Part shown: positions 8,925-16,581 of the stretch, piece by piece | Position numbering within the stretch: position 1 is the stretch's first letter | Layout: every line of letters starts with the position of its first letter | Assembly: GCA_037445085.1 (NCBI GenBank) | Contig: JBBILG010000006.1 | Location: 1-38,728, forward strand | From: JBBILG01 sp037445085 | GTDB taxonomy: Bacteria > Pseudomonadota > Gammaproteobacteria > Burkholderiales > Methylophilaceae | Length of the DNA: 38,728 nt | Reading direction: 5' to 3' | Made by a program: the position numbers and the translations under genes | Notes under the pieces: generated by a model | What the model saw: only the letters and a program-made list of their open reading frames with translations | What the model was told of the DNA's origin: nothing | Database searches by the model: none

Positions 8925-9832
8925 ATCAAATGAAGAAACTCCTGCTGGCATTTCTGCTGCCGGCGGCAGCCCCCGCCCAAGCCGGCGAGGCGGCCGCCCT
9001 GATCGAACAGTGTAACGAGGCGCACCGCACCGGCCATTACGAGCAGGCCGTCGGTCACGCCGAGGCGGCGCTGCGGCTGCAGGCGTCGGCCGACGCCTGG
9101 CTGTGCCTGGGACGGGCGCAGGGCGGGCTGGGCCGCCACGAAGCGGCGCTGCAGGCGCTGAACCGGGCCGAGCAGGCATCCGCCACGCCGCTGCAGCGCA
9201 TGGTGGCGCTCACCCTGCTGGGTGACCAGCATGCCGCGGCCGGCAGCCATGAAGTCGCACGCAGCCATTACCAGAGCAGCCTGGAAGCGGCACGCCAGGC
9301 GGGCAACCGGCGCTTCCAGGCGATCAACCTCAACCGCATCGGCGATGCGCTGGCGGCAGCGAAAGACCACACTGCCGCGCTCACGCAGTACCGGCAGGGC
9401 CTCGACCTCGCCGGCAACGACAACGAGCGCGCCAAAAGCCACGCGCGCATCGCCGCGGCCCACCATGCGCTGGCCGGGCACGATCTCGCCATCGAGCACC
9501 AGATCAAGGCCGTGCTGCTGCAGGAACGCATGGGCAGCCTGGCCGACTATGCCGAGGCCATGCTCGCCCTCGTCCGCTACTGTCTCGCGGGGCGTGCTTA
9601 CCGGGATGCCGAGCGCTGGCTGGGCCGGCTCATCCCGGTGACAACGCTCAACGAGGCCCCCTACTGGGAAGCGCGTGCCCGTGCGCTGATGGCCGAGACG
9701 CAGGCGGCGCTGGGCAACGCCGAGGCCGCCGCCGCGGAACTCGCGCAGGCACGCGCGCTGGCGGAGAAGGCTGGTGATCAGGAATTCTTGCAGCAGTTCG
9801 ACCGGCAGAACGGTCAGGCCGGGACGCGCTGA
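8921..9832 (+). CDS. exported TPR-repeat protein of unknown function
   Basis: This 303-residue protein starts with a Sec-type signal peptide (MNQMKKLLLAFLLPAAAPAQA, probable cleavage near residue 22). The remainder is built almost entirely of helical tetratricopeptide-like repeats, for example HYEQAVGHAEAALRL, GRHEAALQALNRAEQ and DHTAALTQYRQGLDLA. No catalytic motif is visible, and TPR proteins generally act as protein-binding scaffolds. The start overlaps the cysQ stop (ATGA), with a second possible ATG at 8930. It converges on the alkA-like remnant and is the last gene before the mobile-element scar. The periplasmic location is inferred; I do not recognise the specific family. Confidence 0.8.
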   Translation: MNQMKKLLLAFLLPAAAPAQAGEAAALIEQCNEAHRTGHYEQAVGHAEAALRLQASADAWLCLGRAQGGLGRHEAALQALNRAEQASATPLQRMVALTLLGDQHAAAGSHEVARSHYQSSLEAARQAGNRRFQAINLNRIGDALAAAKDHTAALTQYRQGLDLAGNDNERAKSHARIAAAHHALAGHDLAIEHQIKAVLLQERMGSLADYAEAMLALVRYCLAGRAYRDAERWLGRLIPVTTLNEAPYWEARARALMAETQAALGNAEAAAAELAQARALAEKAGDQEFLQQFDRQNGQAGTR

Positions 9833-9836
9833 TTCC

Positions 9837-9946
9837 TCATTGCCCATCCGCTACGGCATTGGCTGCCCACAGATGGGCCGCCACCATCGCCCGCCAGGGG
9901 GAAAACTGCGCGAGCCATTGCCGGGTTTCCGCCTCGCCCAACCGGG
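9837..9946 (-). pseudogene. 3' remnant of a DNA-3-methyladenine glycosylase II (alkA-like) gene
   Basis: In one minus-strand frame, 35 or so codons before the TGA at 9839-9837 read LGEAETRQWLAQFSPWRAMVAAHLWAANAVADGQ when joined. The stretch WLAQFSPWRAMVAAHLW resembles the C-terminal helix of AlkA/HhH-GPD glycosylases (PWRS.AA.YLW). Upstream the frame meets a stop near 9951-9953, where the insertion-sequence end begins. I infer that the rest of the gene was removed or displaced by the insertion. The match is short, so identity is moderate. Confidence 0.5.
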
Positions 9947-9950
9947 CTGT

Positions 9951-10415
9951 TCACGGGTTTCCTACGGCAGAAATCTTGGGCTGACATGATCTCTTTGGCA
10001 TTTTTGTATAGAGGAACGACGGGGAGTCCTCGGTGTTGAGCTGGAAGATTTTGAGCTTGAAATACTCCATGTCACGGAAGCCCCTGGCGCGACGGCGCAG
10101 GAGCGCGATGGAGACGTTACCGGCCTCCAGCCGCGAGGTGGTGATCGGATGATCGGCGTAAGCGCAGAGGCCGGTGCGGTGGGACCGCAAGGTTTTCACG
10201 AACTTGCCTAGCCCGGCGATGCCGGCTGCCTTGGCCATGCCGCACCAGTCGCCGAGGCGGGCGGTCATGGCGGCGGGCTGCCAGACGCGCTGCAACTGCT
10301 CCTTGAGCGCGTAGAGCGAGGCCAGCGGTTGATTTTGCGCCAGCAGTTGATCCAGTCGTCCCTGGTCGGTTTCCTTGAGACTAATGCGATTCGACAACAG
10401 CAGCCACAAGCTGTT
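9951..10415 (-). mobile_element. ISL3-family insertion sequence remnant (3' part of transposase)
   Basis: The minus strand encodes about 140 residues of an ISL3-family (IS204/IS1001/IS1165) transposase C-terminus. These include SLWLLLSNR, a helical segment RLDQLLAQNQPLASLYALKEQLQRVWQ, then ITTSRLEAGNVSIALLRRRARGFRDMEYFKLKIFQL, which corresponds to the conserved terminal block of the family. The N-terminal half with the DNA-binding domain and most of the DDE catalytic region is absent. A GGGTTTCCTACGGCAG sequence at about 9954-9969, just past the transposase end, could be one terminal inverted repeat. Homology stops near 10415, where a plus-strand phage-type protein begins, so the other IS end is lost. 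Confidence 0.75.
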
Positions 10416-10776
10416 CGAGCATCTATACAAGGGCATGGCGCCGAACTTCCCCGCGCTGCCGGGCACCTACTCGTTCGACAAGATCGAGGCGGCGATTACT
10501 GGCAAGACGGATTTACGCGGGCGCGAGTATACCCTGTGGCAAGCGCTGGCATCGTCCATCGGCATCAAGCTGCACAGCTACGACACCGACATGCTGCGCT
10601 GGCAGGCCGGTCGTGACGCGGAAGAAAAGATCATGGAGATCCGCGGCAACATCAACCGCGCGGCGCGCGACTACGGCCGCAAGGGGATGGACAAGGGCGA
10701 GTTTGACGACACCGTGCAGCGGGAACAGGAAAAACTGCGCAACGTGGCCGAGGGGCTGCGGAAGAAGATGAACTAA
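10415..10776 (+). pseudogene. C-terminal fragment of a phage-type (LPD38-like) large protein
   Basis: About 120 plus-strand codons read FEHLYKGMAPNFPALPG, then IEAAITGKTDLRGREYTLWQALASSIGIKLHSYD, then a charged helical tail (DAEEKIMEIRGNINRAARDYG...EGLRKKMN) ending at TAA 10776. The style matches the C-terminal part of very large polyvalent proteins encoded by phages (LPD38 type). The frame runs open into the IS remnant, but residues there look IS-derived, so the gene has lost its 5' end. The stop overlaps the convergent integrase stop by three bases. Family assignment is tentative. Confidence 0.5.
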
Positions 10777-11807
10777 TCGAGATCCGCCGCGATGTCTGCG
10801 GCGGACTTGTTGTAGTAGAGCATCAACGTCTTGAGGTCGCGCGTGCCGACGATCCGCGCCAGATCGTACACGCTGACCTTCTTGGCGAGATTGGTGCAGG
10901 CGTAGTGCTTCAAGTCGTGGAAGGTGAGATTATCGACCAATGCCTTTCCGGTGAGCTTGCGCCAGTGCGCGTCTACCTGCGACTCCTTGAGGCCGAATAC
11001 CTGTTCGTCGAACAGGCCGCGCATCTGCTCAAGCAGATGGATCGCCGCTTTCGATAGCGGCACTTCGCGGCCGCCTGTCTTGGTGCGCTCGATCTCGTTG
11101 TTCTCCGGGATGACGACGACGCGCCGATCTACGTGGACGTTGGCCCATCGCCTCTGCGTGATTTCCTTGCAGCGCATCGCCGTCTGCATGGCGAAGATGG
11201 CGGCCGCCATCACCCTGGCGATGATCGTGTCAGGCGCCTTGTCAGGCGAATATCCTGACGAATGGGTAATGCGCTCGATCCCGGCCTGCGTGGCCAGCCG
11301 GTCGCGCGGCTTGTTCTTCTTCGGCCGCTCGACTTCATGCCAATGGTTCTTGGTGATCCACTTCCATTCGCGCGCGGCAATCTTGAAGGCGTTGGAAAAG
11401 ACATTCCACTCGCGGTTGATGGAAGAGCCAGAGATCGACTTGGCGCGCGCGTCGCGCCATGCGGCGACGTGCCGCTCGTCAAATTGTGACAGCGGCACAC
11501 TTTCAACTGTGACGGCCACACCATCGACGACGATTTCGCAGCGCTTGAGCAGGCCGATCCTGATTTGCTCCCATCGCGTGCCGCTCTTCTTGGGTGACAC
11601 TTCTTCGGCATACTTGTCCAGCAGATCGCCAACGGTCTTACCAGGCTCGACGCTATCGCTGCGGTATTTCCCTGTTATGATGTCCGCTTCAAGGGATGTG
11701 GCCCAGGCGTTTGCCGCGGCCTTGGTGAGAAACACGTCGCTGGCGCGCACGCCGCGCATGCGGACAATGGCTTGCCACTTCTCGCCGCGCTTTCTGATGG
11801 TCGCCAT
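10773..11807 (-). CDS. tyrosine recombinase / phage integrase
   Basis: This 344-residue integrase has an N-terminal Arm-type region (MATIRKRGEKWQAIVRMRG), a SAM-like core-binding domain (about 60-160) and a catalytic domain (about 175-340). Catalytic Arg212 lies in TAMRCKEI. The second box reads FHDLKHYACTN, with Lys300 where Arg is almost universal. The third box reads VGTRD, with Thr322 where His is normal. The nucleophile Tyr is in LMLYYN (331 or 332). It starts 158 bases from the 3' end of tRNA-Leu(CAG) and is transcribed away from it, the classical position for an integrase at a tRNA attachment site. The two substitutions suggest it may be inactive. Confidence 0.9.
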   Translation of the reverse strand: MATIRKRGEKWQAIVRMRGVRASDVFLTKAAANAWATSLEADIITGKYRSDSVEPGKTVGDLLDKYAEEVSPKKSGTRWEQIRIGLLKRCEIVVDGVAVTVESVPLSQFDERHVAAWRDARAKSISGSSINREWNVFSNAFKIAAREWKWITKNHWHEVERPKKNKPRDRLATQAGIERITHSSGYSPDKAPDTIIARVMAAAIFAMQTAMRCKEITQRRWANVHVDRRVVVIPENNEIERTKTGGREVPLSKAAIHLLEQMRGLFDEQVFGLKESQVDAHWRKLTGKALVDNLTFHDLKHYACTNLAKKVSVYDLARIVGTRDLKTLMLYYNKSAADIAADLD

Positions 11808-11934
11808 TTGGTCACACCACTGGGCACAAATTGGTCACACACAGATGCTACAAGATACGGCAAAAGGCGTAAATATGCGGGGTTTGCAAAGTGCTGCGAA
11901 GGGCGTCAAATCGGGCTGGAAGCCGCATAAAACA
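11808..11934. other. integrase-tRNA intergenic region with short direct repeats
   Basis: The sequence TTGGTCACAC occurs twice (about 11809-11818 and 11830-11839), 21 bases apart, directly upstream of the integrase start. Repeats in this position can be integrase arm-binding sites; that role is inferred. No gene is visible here. Confidence 0.4.
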
Positions 11935-11957
11935 AAGGCCGGCGAGGTGCCGGCCTT
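11935..11957 (-). terminator. intrinsic terminator of tRNA-Leu
   Basis: A 9-base-pair stem (AAGGCCGGC/GCCGGCCTT) closes a 5-base loop. Read on the minus strand it lies just after the tRNA 3' end and is followed by TTGTTTT, a good rho-independent signal for the tRNA transcript. It also separates the tRNA from the integrase region. Confidence 0.75.
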
Positions 11958-11965
11958 GTTTGATT

Positions 11966-12050
11966 TGGTGCCCAGAAGAGGACTCGAACCTCCACATCTT
12001 TCGATACTAGTACCTGAAACTAGCGCGTCTACCAATTCCGCCATCTGGGC
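11966..12050 (-). tRNA. tRNA-Leu(CAG)
   Basis: This complete class II tRNA has acceptor GCCCAGA/TCTGGGC, a D arm with GGCGGAATTGGTAGACGC and an anticodon stem CTAGT/ACTAG with loop TTCAGGT (anticodon CAG). A long variable arm and T arm GAGGTTCGAGTCCTC follow, with CCA encoded at the 3' end (11968-11966). An integrase lies immediately downstream of the 3' end, so this gene is a probable phage attachment site. I see no second copy of the tRNA 3' end in the window. Confidence 0.97.
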
Positions 12051-12067
12051 AGCGAATGGAGACGGGC

Positions 12068-12095
12068 ATTCTAGAGGAATTTCGAGCTTTGTCAA
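12068..12095 (-). promoter_or_regulatory. sigma-70 promoter of tRNA-Leu, overlapping the rnr start
   Basis: On the minus strand TTGACA (12095-12090) and TAGAAT (12073-12068) are 16 bases apart, placing a transcription start a few bases before the tRNA. On the opposite strand the -35 box covers the last two bases of the rnr TTG start codon and the -10 box abuts its Shine-Dalgarno. Confidence 0.75.
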
Positions 12096-14314
12096 CGCCG
12101 GAGAAAAAAAAGAAACACGCCAGGGATCCCTACGCCGACCGTGAGGCGGCCAAGTACGAACACCCTCTGCCCAGCCGGGAATACATCCTGCAGGTGATGG
12201 AGGAGGAGGGCGCGCCGGTCGGCGTGGAGAGACTGTGGAAGCTGCTGGACATCCGCAAGGGCGAGCGCGAGGTACTCGACCGCCGCCTGAACGCGATGGA
12301 GCGCGACGGCCAGATTCTGCGCAACCGCAAGGGGGCGCTGTGTCTTGCCGAGAAAATCCATCTCATCCCGGGTACGGTGCAGGGCCATCCGGACGGCTTC
12401 GGTTTCTGCATCCCGGATGCTGGCGGTGAGGATCTGTTCCTGTCGCCCAGGGAAATGACCAAGGTGCTGCATGGCGACCGGGTCATGGTGCGGCAGAGCG
12501 GCGTCGACCGGCGCGGCCGGCCCGAGGGCAAGATCGTCGAGGTGCTGGATCGCGTCAACCGGCGCCTGGTCGGCCGCCTGCTGCGCGAGGCCGGCGTGGT
12601 GCTGGTGGCCGCGGAGGATCGCCGCATCAGCCAGGATATCCTCATCCCGCCGGGGCAGGACATGGGCGCCAGGTCCAGTCAGGTGGTGATGGTAGAACTG
12701 ATCGAGCAGCCTTCGGCATATGCCCAGCCCATCGGCAGAGTGGTGGAAATCCTCGGCAACTACGCCGATCCCGGCATGGAAATCGAGATCGCGCTCAGGA
12801 AGCACCATCTGCCCTACGAGTTCAGCGCAGCCGCCATCCGCCAGACGGAACAGTACCCGCCGACGGTACAGCCGCAGGACTGGGCCAGGCGCATCGACCT
12901 GCGCGAACTGCCGCTCATCACCATCGACGGCGAGACGGCGCGCGACTTCGACGATGCGGTGTTCTGCGAGCCGCAAGGGAAAGGCTGGCGCCTGGTGGTG
13001 GCCATCGCTGATGTCAGCTTCTACGTGAAGCCCGGCGAATCACTGGACCGGGATGCGTTCGAGCGCGGCAACTCGGTATATTTTCCGCGTCGCGTCATCC
13101 CCATGCTGCCGGAAGCGCTATCCAACGGCCTGTGTTCCCTCAACCCGGAGGTCGAGCGCCTGTGCATGGTGTGCGACATGCAGATCGACGCCAGGGGCGA
13201 AATCAGACGCTACCGGTTCTACCCCTCGGTGATGCGTTCCCGGGCACGCATGACCTACACCCGGGTGTACGACATGATCGTCAATCCGCAAGGGGAGACC
13301 GCCAGGCAATACGCCTGGCTGCTGCCGCACGTGCAGCACCTGGATGCGCTCTACCGGATTCTCGCCAAGGCGCGCGAGAAGCGCGGCGCCATCGAGTTCG
13401 AGACCATCGAGACGCTGATGATCTTCAACGACCAGGGCAAGATCGAACGCATCGTGCCCTCCGGTCGCAACGACGCGCACCGGCTGATTGAGGAGTGCAT
13501 GCTGGCCGCCAACGTGTGCGCGTCCGATTTTCTCAAGGAGCACGGCCATCCGGCGCTGTACCGCATCCATGAGGGACCGACGCCGGAAAAGCTGGAAAAG
13601 CTGCGCGGTTTCCTGGCCGAGTTCGGCCTCCCTTTGGGCGGCGGGGACACGCCGCACGCCAAGGATTACTGCAAGCTGATGGAGCGGATCCAGGGACGTC
13701 CGGACGAACAACTGCTGCAGACCGTGCTGCTGCGTTCCATGCAGCAGGCCGTGTACAGCCCGGACAATGTCGGCCACTTCGGCCTCGCCTACGAGCACTA
13801 CACCCATTTCACCTCGCCCATCCGCCGCTATCCCGACCTGCTCATCCACCGCGCCATCAAGGCGGTGCTGGAAGACAAAAAGTACCGGGCGGGCGACTGG
13901 CATGCGCTGGGCATGCACTGCTCGATGACCGAGCGCCGCGCGGACGACGCTACCCGCGATGTCGAGCTGTGGCTCAAGTGCTACTACATGCAGGACAAGG
14001 TGGGCGAGTGCTTCACCGGCACCGTGGCCGGCGTCACCGGCTTCGGGCTGTTCGTGGCGCTGGACGAGGTGTACGTGGAAGGATTGCTGCACGTCACCGA
14101 ACTTGGCAACGATTATTTCCATTTCGACAGCGTCCGCCACGAAATGGTGGGCGAGCGCACCGGCTTGCGTTATCGCTTGGGTGACCGGCTGCGCGTCAAG
14201 GTGGCGCGTGTGGACATGGAAAGCAGCAAGATCGACTTCGTGCTGGACCAGGAACCGGAAGCCCGGCCATCACGCGCCGCGACCGGAACCAGGAAAGGCG
14301 GCAGGAAGAAATGA
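12089..14314 (+). CDS. rnr: ribonuclease R
   Basis: RNase R is a processive 3'-5' exoribonuclease that degrades structured RNA and takes part in trans-translation quality control. The 741-residue protein has a basic N-terminus, a helix-turn-helix-like N domain, cold-shock domains and an RNB catalytic domain. Catalytic acidic residues lie in ITIDGETARDFDDAV (about residue 277). An S1 domain (about 640-720) and a Lys/Arg-rich tail complete it. I choose the TTG at 12089 because AGAGGA (12073-12078) lies ten bases upstream and the product MSTPEKKKKHARDPYADREA fits family N-termini; an ATG at 12056 would begin only six bases from tRNA-Leu and lacks such support. The stop overlaps the rlmB start (ATGA). 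Confidence 0.95.
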   Translation: MSTPEKKKKHARDPYADREAAKYEHPLPSREYILQVMEEEGAPVGVERLWKLLDIRKGEREVLDRRLNAMERDGQILRNRKGALCLAEKIHLIPGTVQGHPDGFGFCIPDAGGEDLFLSPREMTKVLHGDRVMVRQSGVDRRGRPEGKIVEVLDRVNRRLVGRLLREAGVVLVAAEDRRISQDILIPPGQDMGARSSQVVMVELIEQPSAYAQPIGRVVEILGNYADPGMEIEIALRKHHLPYEFSAAAIRQTEQYPPTVQPQDWARRIDLRELPLITIDGETARDFDDAVFCEPQGKGWRLVVAIADVSFYVKPGESLDRDAFERGNSVYFPRRVIPMLPEALSNGLCSLNPEVERLCMVCDMQIDARGEIRRYRFYPSVMRSRARMTYTRVYDMIVNPQGETARQYAWLLPHVQHLDALYRILAKAREKRGAIEFETIETLMIFNDQGKIERIVPSGRNDAHRLIEECMLAANVCASDFLKEHGHPALYRIHEGPTPEKLEKLRGFLAEFGLPLGGGDTPHAKDYCKLMERIQGRPDEQLLQTVLLRSMQQAVYSPDNVGHFGLAYEHYTHFTSPIRRYPDLLIHRAIKAVLEDKKYRAGDWHALGMHCSMTERRADDATRDVELWLKCYYMQDKVGECFTGTVAGVTGFGLFVALDEVYVEGLLHVTELGNDYFHFDSVRHEMVGERTGLRYRLGDRLRVKVARVDMESSKIDFVLDQEPEARPSRAATGTRKGGRKK

Positions 14315-15060
14315 GCGGCACCCGTATCGTGTTCGGCTTTCACGCGGTGTTGAGCCGCCTGCGCCAGAACCCTGCCAGCGCGCAGGAAGTGTGTGTGGAC
14401 AGGACGCGACGCGACGCGCGCATGCTGGATTTGCTGCGCATGGCGGAGCAGAAGGGCGTGCGCGTCATGGAAATGGAGCGCGAGCGGCTGGACGGCCTGG
14501 CCACCCACGGCCGCCATCAGGGCGTGCTGGCGCGCGTGGCCGACACGCCGCTGCCGTACCGGGACATCCACGACATCCTGGAATCCGGCCTGCCCGAACC
14601 GCCCTTCTTCCTGGCGCTGGACGGTGTGGAAGACCCGCACAATCTCGGCGCCTGCCTGCGCGTGGCCGATGCCATGGGTGTGCACGCCGTGATCGCTCCC
14701 AAGGACCGCGCGGCTGGACTCAACGCCACGGCGCGCAAGGTGGCCTGCGGTGCGGCGGAAACCGTGCCCTTCATCGCCGTTACCAACCTCGCGCGCACCC
14801 TGCGCGAACTGCAGGACGCCGGCGTGTGGGTGGTGGGCGCCGCCGCCGGGGCCGAGCAGGATCTGTTCTCGGCCAAGCTCACGGGGCCGCTCGCCCTGGT
14901 GCTGGGCGCGGAGGGCACGGGCCTGCGGCGGCTCACGGCGCAAACCTGCGACGCGCTGGTACGCATCCCCATGTTCGGCACGGTGGAAAGCCTCAACGTA
15001 TCCGTGGCCAGCGGCATCTGCCTGTACGAGACCAGGCGGCAGCGCAACGCGGCAGGGTAG
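14311..15060 (+). CDS. rlmB: 23S rRNA (guanosine-2251-2'-O)-methyltransferase RlmB
   Basis: RlmB methylates the ribose of G2251 in the peptidyl-transferase P loop of 23S rRNA. The 249-residue SpoU-type (SPOUT) enzyme has an N-terminal RNA-binding domain (FGFHAVLSRLRQNP, then RHQGVLARV). The knotted SAM-binding domain follows, with the three SpoU motifs: LALDGVEDPHNLGACLRVADA, LVLGAEGTGLRRLT and VRIPMFGTVESLNVSVASGI. The rnr-rlmB order with a 4-base overlap is conserved in proteobacteria. Confidence 0.95.
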   Translation: MSGTRIVFGFHAVLSRLRQNPASAQEVCVDRTRRDARMLDLLRMAEQKGVRVMEMERERLDGLATHGRHQGVLARVADTPLPYRDIHDILESGLPEPPFFLALDGVEDPHNLGACLRVADAMGVHAVIAPKDRAAGLNATARKVACGAAETVPFIAVTNLARTLRELQDAGVWVVGAAAGAEQDLFSAKLTGPLALVLGAEGTGLRRLTAQTCDALVRIPMFGTVESLNVSVASGICLYETRRQRNAAG

Positions 15061-15086
15061 TCCCGCCACGCGGCCTTGCCCGGATT

Positions 15087-15557
15087 TCACGGAAGACCCA
15101 GGCGTTGTCTGATGCGTAGGAGCACGCTGCCCGGATGCAAATCGGCCAACTTCGGCAGTTCCATGCCGTCCAGCGTATTCTTCGCCACCAAACCCAGTTC
15201 GGTGTCACCTTCCACCAGCAGGCGGCGGTTGAAAAACAGCGTGTCCGGGTCTTCCTGCCGGGTCGCCAGCAGATGGAAATCGCGCAGCGAGGCGCTGATG
15301 GCGAGGTCTGGGGCGGGGTGCACGCCGGTTGCCACAAAACCGTGCGGCCCGGTGGTGAAATAGAGGTGCAGGCCGACATCCGTGACCCGGATGGCGATGC
15401 GTTTGCCGTACAGCGGCTGCAGGTCGCCGCGGCGGATGATTTCCCCCAGCGCCAGGTTGAGGATGCGTGTTGCCACGAAGGAGGGCGGCAGGGTCGGTAG
15501 ACACGACACAAGCCTTGCCAGCGGTTGTGGGAACCGCAAGGTCGCAGGATTCAGCAT
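15087..15557 (-). CDS. ubiT: anaerobic ubiquinone biosynthesis accessory factor UbiT (SCP2 domain)
   Basis: UbiT is the lipid-binding SCP2-type protein that, with UbiU and UbiV, allows oxygen-independent ubiquinone synthesis. The 156-residue product contains a block nearly identical to the family signature: QEDPDTLFFNRRLLVEGDTE (about residues 101-120) followed by LGLVAKNTLDGMEL. The ATG at 15557 lies inside the left arm of a perfect 24-base inverted repeat, with AGGA only two bases before it, an unusually close Shine-Dalgarno. It lies downstream of ubiV and ubiU on the same strand but is separated from ubiV by the roughly 120-base inverted-repeat element. Confidence 0.92.
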   Translation of the reverse strand: MLNPATLRFPQPLARLVSCLPTLPPSFVATRILNLALGEIIRRGDLQPLYGKRIAIRVTDVGLHLYFTTGPHGFVATGVHPAPDLAISASLRDFHLLATRQEDPDTLFFNRRLLVEGDTELGLVAKNTLDGMELPKLADLHPGSVLLRIRQRLGLP

Positions 15558-15681
15558 GATCCTGGAAACCGCAGTTGATCGCTCATTCGCTATCGTCCAG
15601 CCTCGATGACGCTCACCGTTCGGGGGAGCCCGCTACGCACCCGCACTCCGGCGCGTCCAACTGCGGTTTCCAGGATCATGC
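15554..15681. repeat. 128-bp element bounded by perfect 24-bp inverted repeats
   Basis: Bases 15554-15577 and 15658-15681 are exact reverse complements (24 of 24), with 80 bases between them. The arms start GCATGATCCTGG and end GCAGTTG when read inward. The right arm contains the ubiV stop codon and the left arm contains the ubiT start codon. The interior has no gene. No target-site duplication is visible outside the arms. It could be a miniature transposable or REP-like element, or a transcribed hairpin regulating ubiT; which one is not decided by the sequence. Confidence 0.85.
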
Positions 15682-16581
15682 GACGATCTCCATGGACAGT
15701 TCGATGCCGGAGCGTCCGTGCCAATAGCCGTCGCATGCCGCGTCGAACAGGCAGGGCGCCAGTGCGGCCCGCGCCTCGGCGGCAGGCAGGGCGCCGTCGG
15801 CCGCGGCGCGGAACAGTTCGGCCACGCGGCCGGTGTGCTGCGGCTGCGGGCTGATGCGCAGTACGTCCACCCCCATGCCGCGCAGGTCGCCCACCTCGCC
15901 GATCAGGGTGTGGATGGCGGCGGACTGGATCTGGATGCCGTTGAGGGCGAGGAAGGGCTGCCCCTCGCGTGTATTGAGCGCCATGCCGCAGGGATGTTCC
16001 AGGCACCTGAAGCGGCAGTCGTCCTTGGGCAGGTTGTGGCGGCGCGCCGTGAAGCAACGTGACGAAAACGCCAGCGGCAGGCGGCCATGGGCAAACACTT
16101 CGGTCTGCATGCCGGCCGGCTTGCGCGCCAGCATCTCCCCCATCATCGCGCGTGACAGCTCCACCGGCGCCACCCAGCGCATCGCGCCCAGCCGCGCGAG
16201 GATGTCCAGCGTCTCGCCGTTGTAGGTGTTGAGGTGCGGCCCGGCGACGAAGGGTTGGCCGGCGGCCAGCCGTACCGCGCCCATGTCGTTGGCCTCGATG
16301 GCGAACAGGCCGTTGCCGGCGACGCGGCGCAGGGTTTTGAGATCGGATTCCGACTCGATCAGGGCCTGAGTGGACAGCACCACTTCCTTGCCGGCTATCG
16401 CCAGTTGACCGGCCACGTCCAGCCAGTCGGCCAGGCGCATCTGGTGGCGGCGCGAACACACCACCTCGCCCAGATAGACGATGTCCACCGGCCAGTCCGC
16501 GGCCTGCGCGTAGAATGTGCGCACCGCTTCCTGCGTCCAGTAGTAGAGGGGGGGACCCAGGGACAGTTTCATTGCCTTCAT
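15676..16581 (-). CDS. ubiV: anaerobic ubiquinone biosynthesis protein UbiV (U32 family)
   Basis: UbiV forms an iron-sulfur heterodimer with UbiU that supports hydroxylation steps of ubiquinone synthesis without oxygen. The 301-residue protein belongs to peptidase family U32 in name only. Four cysteines in the UbiV pattern are visible: Cys42 (YLGEVVC), Cys176 (SSRC), Cys189 and Cys193 (DDCRFRC), expected to bind a 4Fe-4S cluster. Its ATG at 16581 overlaps the ubiU stop (ATGA); an alternative ATG is at 16572. The stop codon falls inside the inverted-repeat arm that separates it from ubiT. Confidence 0.93.
   Translation of the reverse strand: MKAMKLSLGPPLYYWTQEAVRTFYAQAADWPVDIVYLGEVVCSRRHQMRLADWLDVAGQLAIAGKEVVLSTQALIESESDLKTLRRVAGNGLFAIEANDMGAVRLAAGQPFVAGPHLNTYNGETLDILARLGAMRWVAPVELSRAMMGEMLARKPAGMQTEVFAHGRLPLAFSSRCFTARRHNLPKDDCRFRCLEHPCGMALNTREGQPFLALNGIQIQSAAIHTLIGEVGDLRGMGVDVLRISPQPQHTGRVAELFRAAADGALPAAEARAALAPCLFDAACDGYWHGRSGIELSMEIVA

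Noticed and set aside
9833..9960. Second attachment site (copy of the tRNA-Leu 3' end)
   Set aside because: No stretch resembling the tRNA T arm and acceptor end is present to the left of the integrase in this window.
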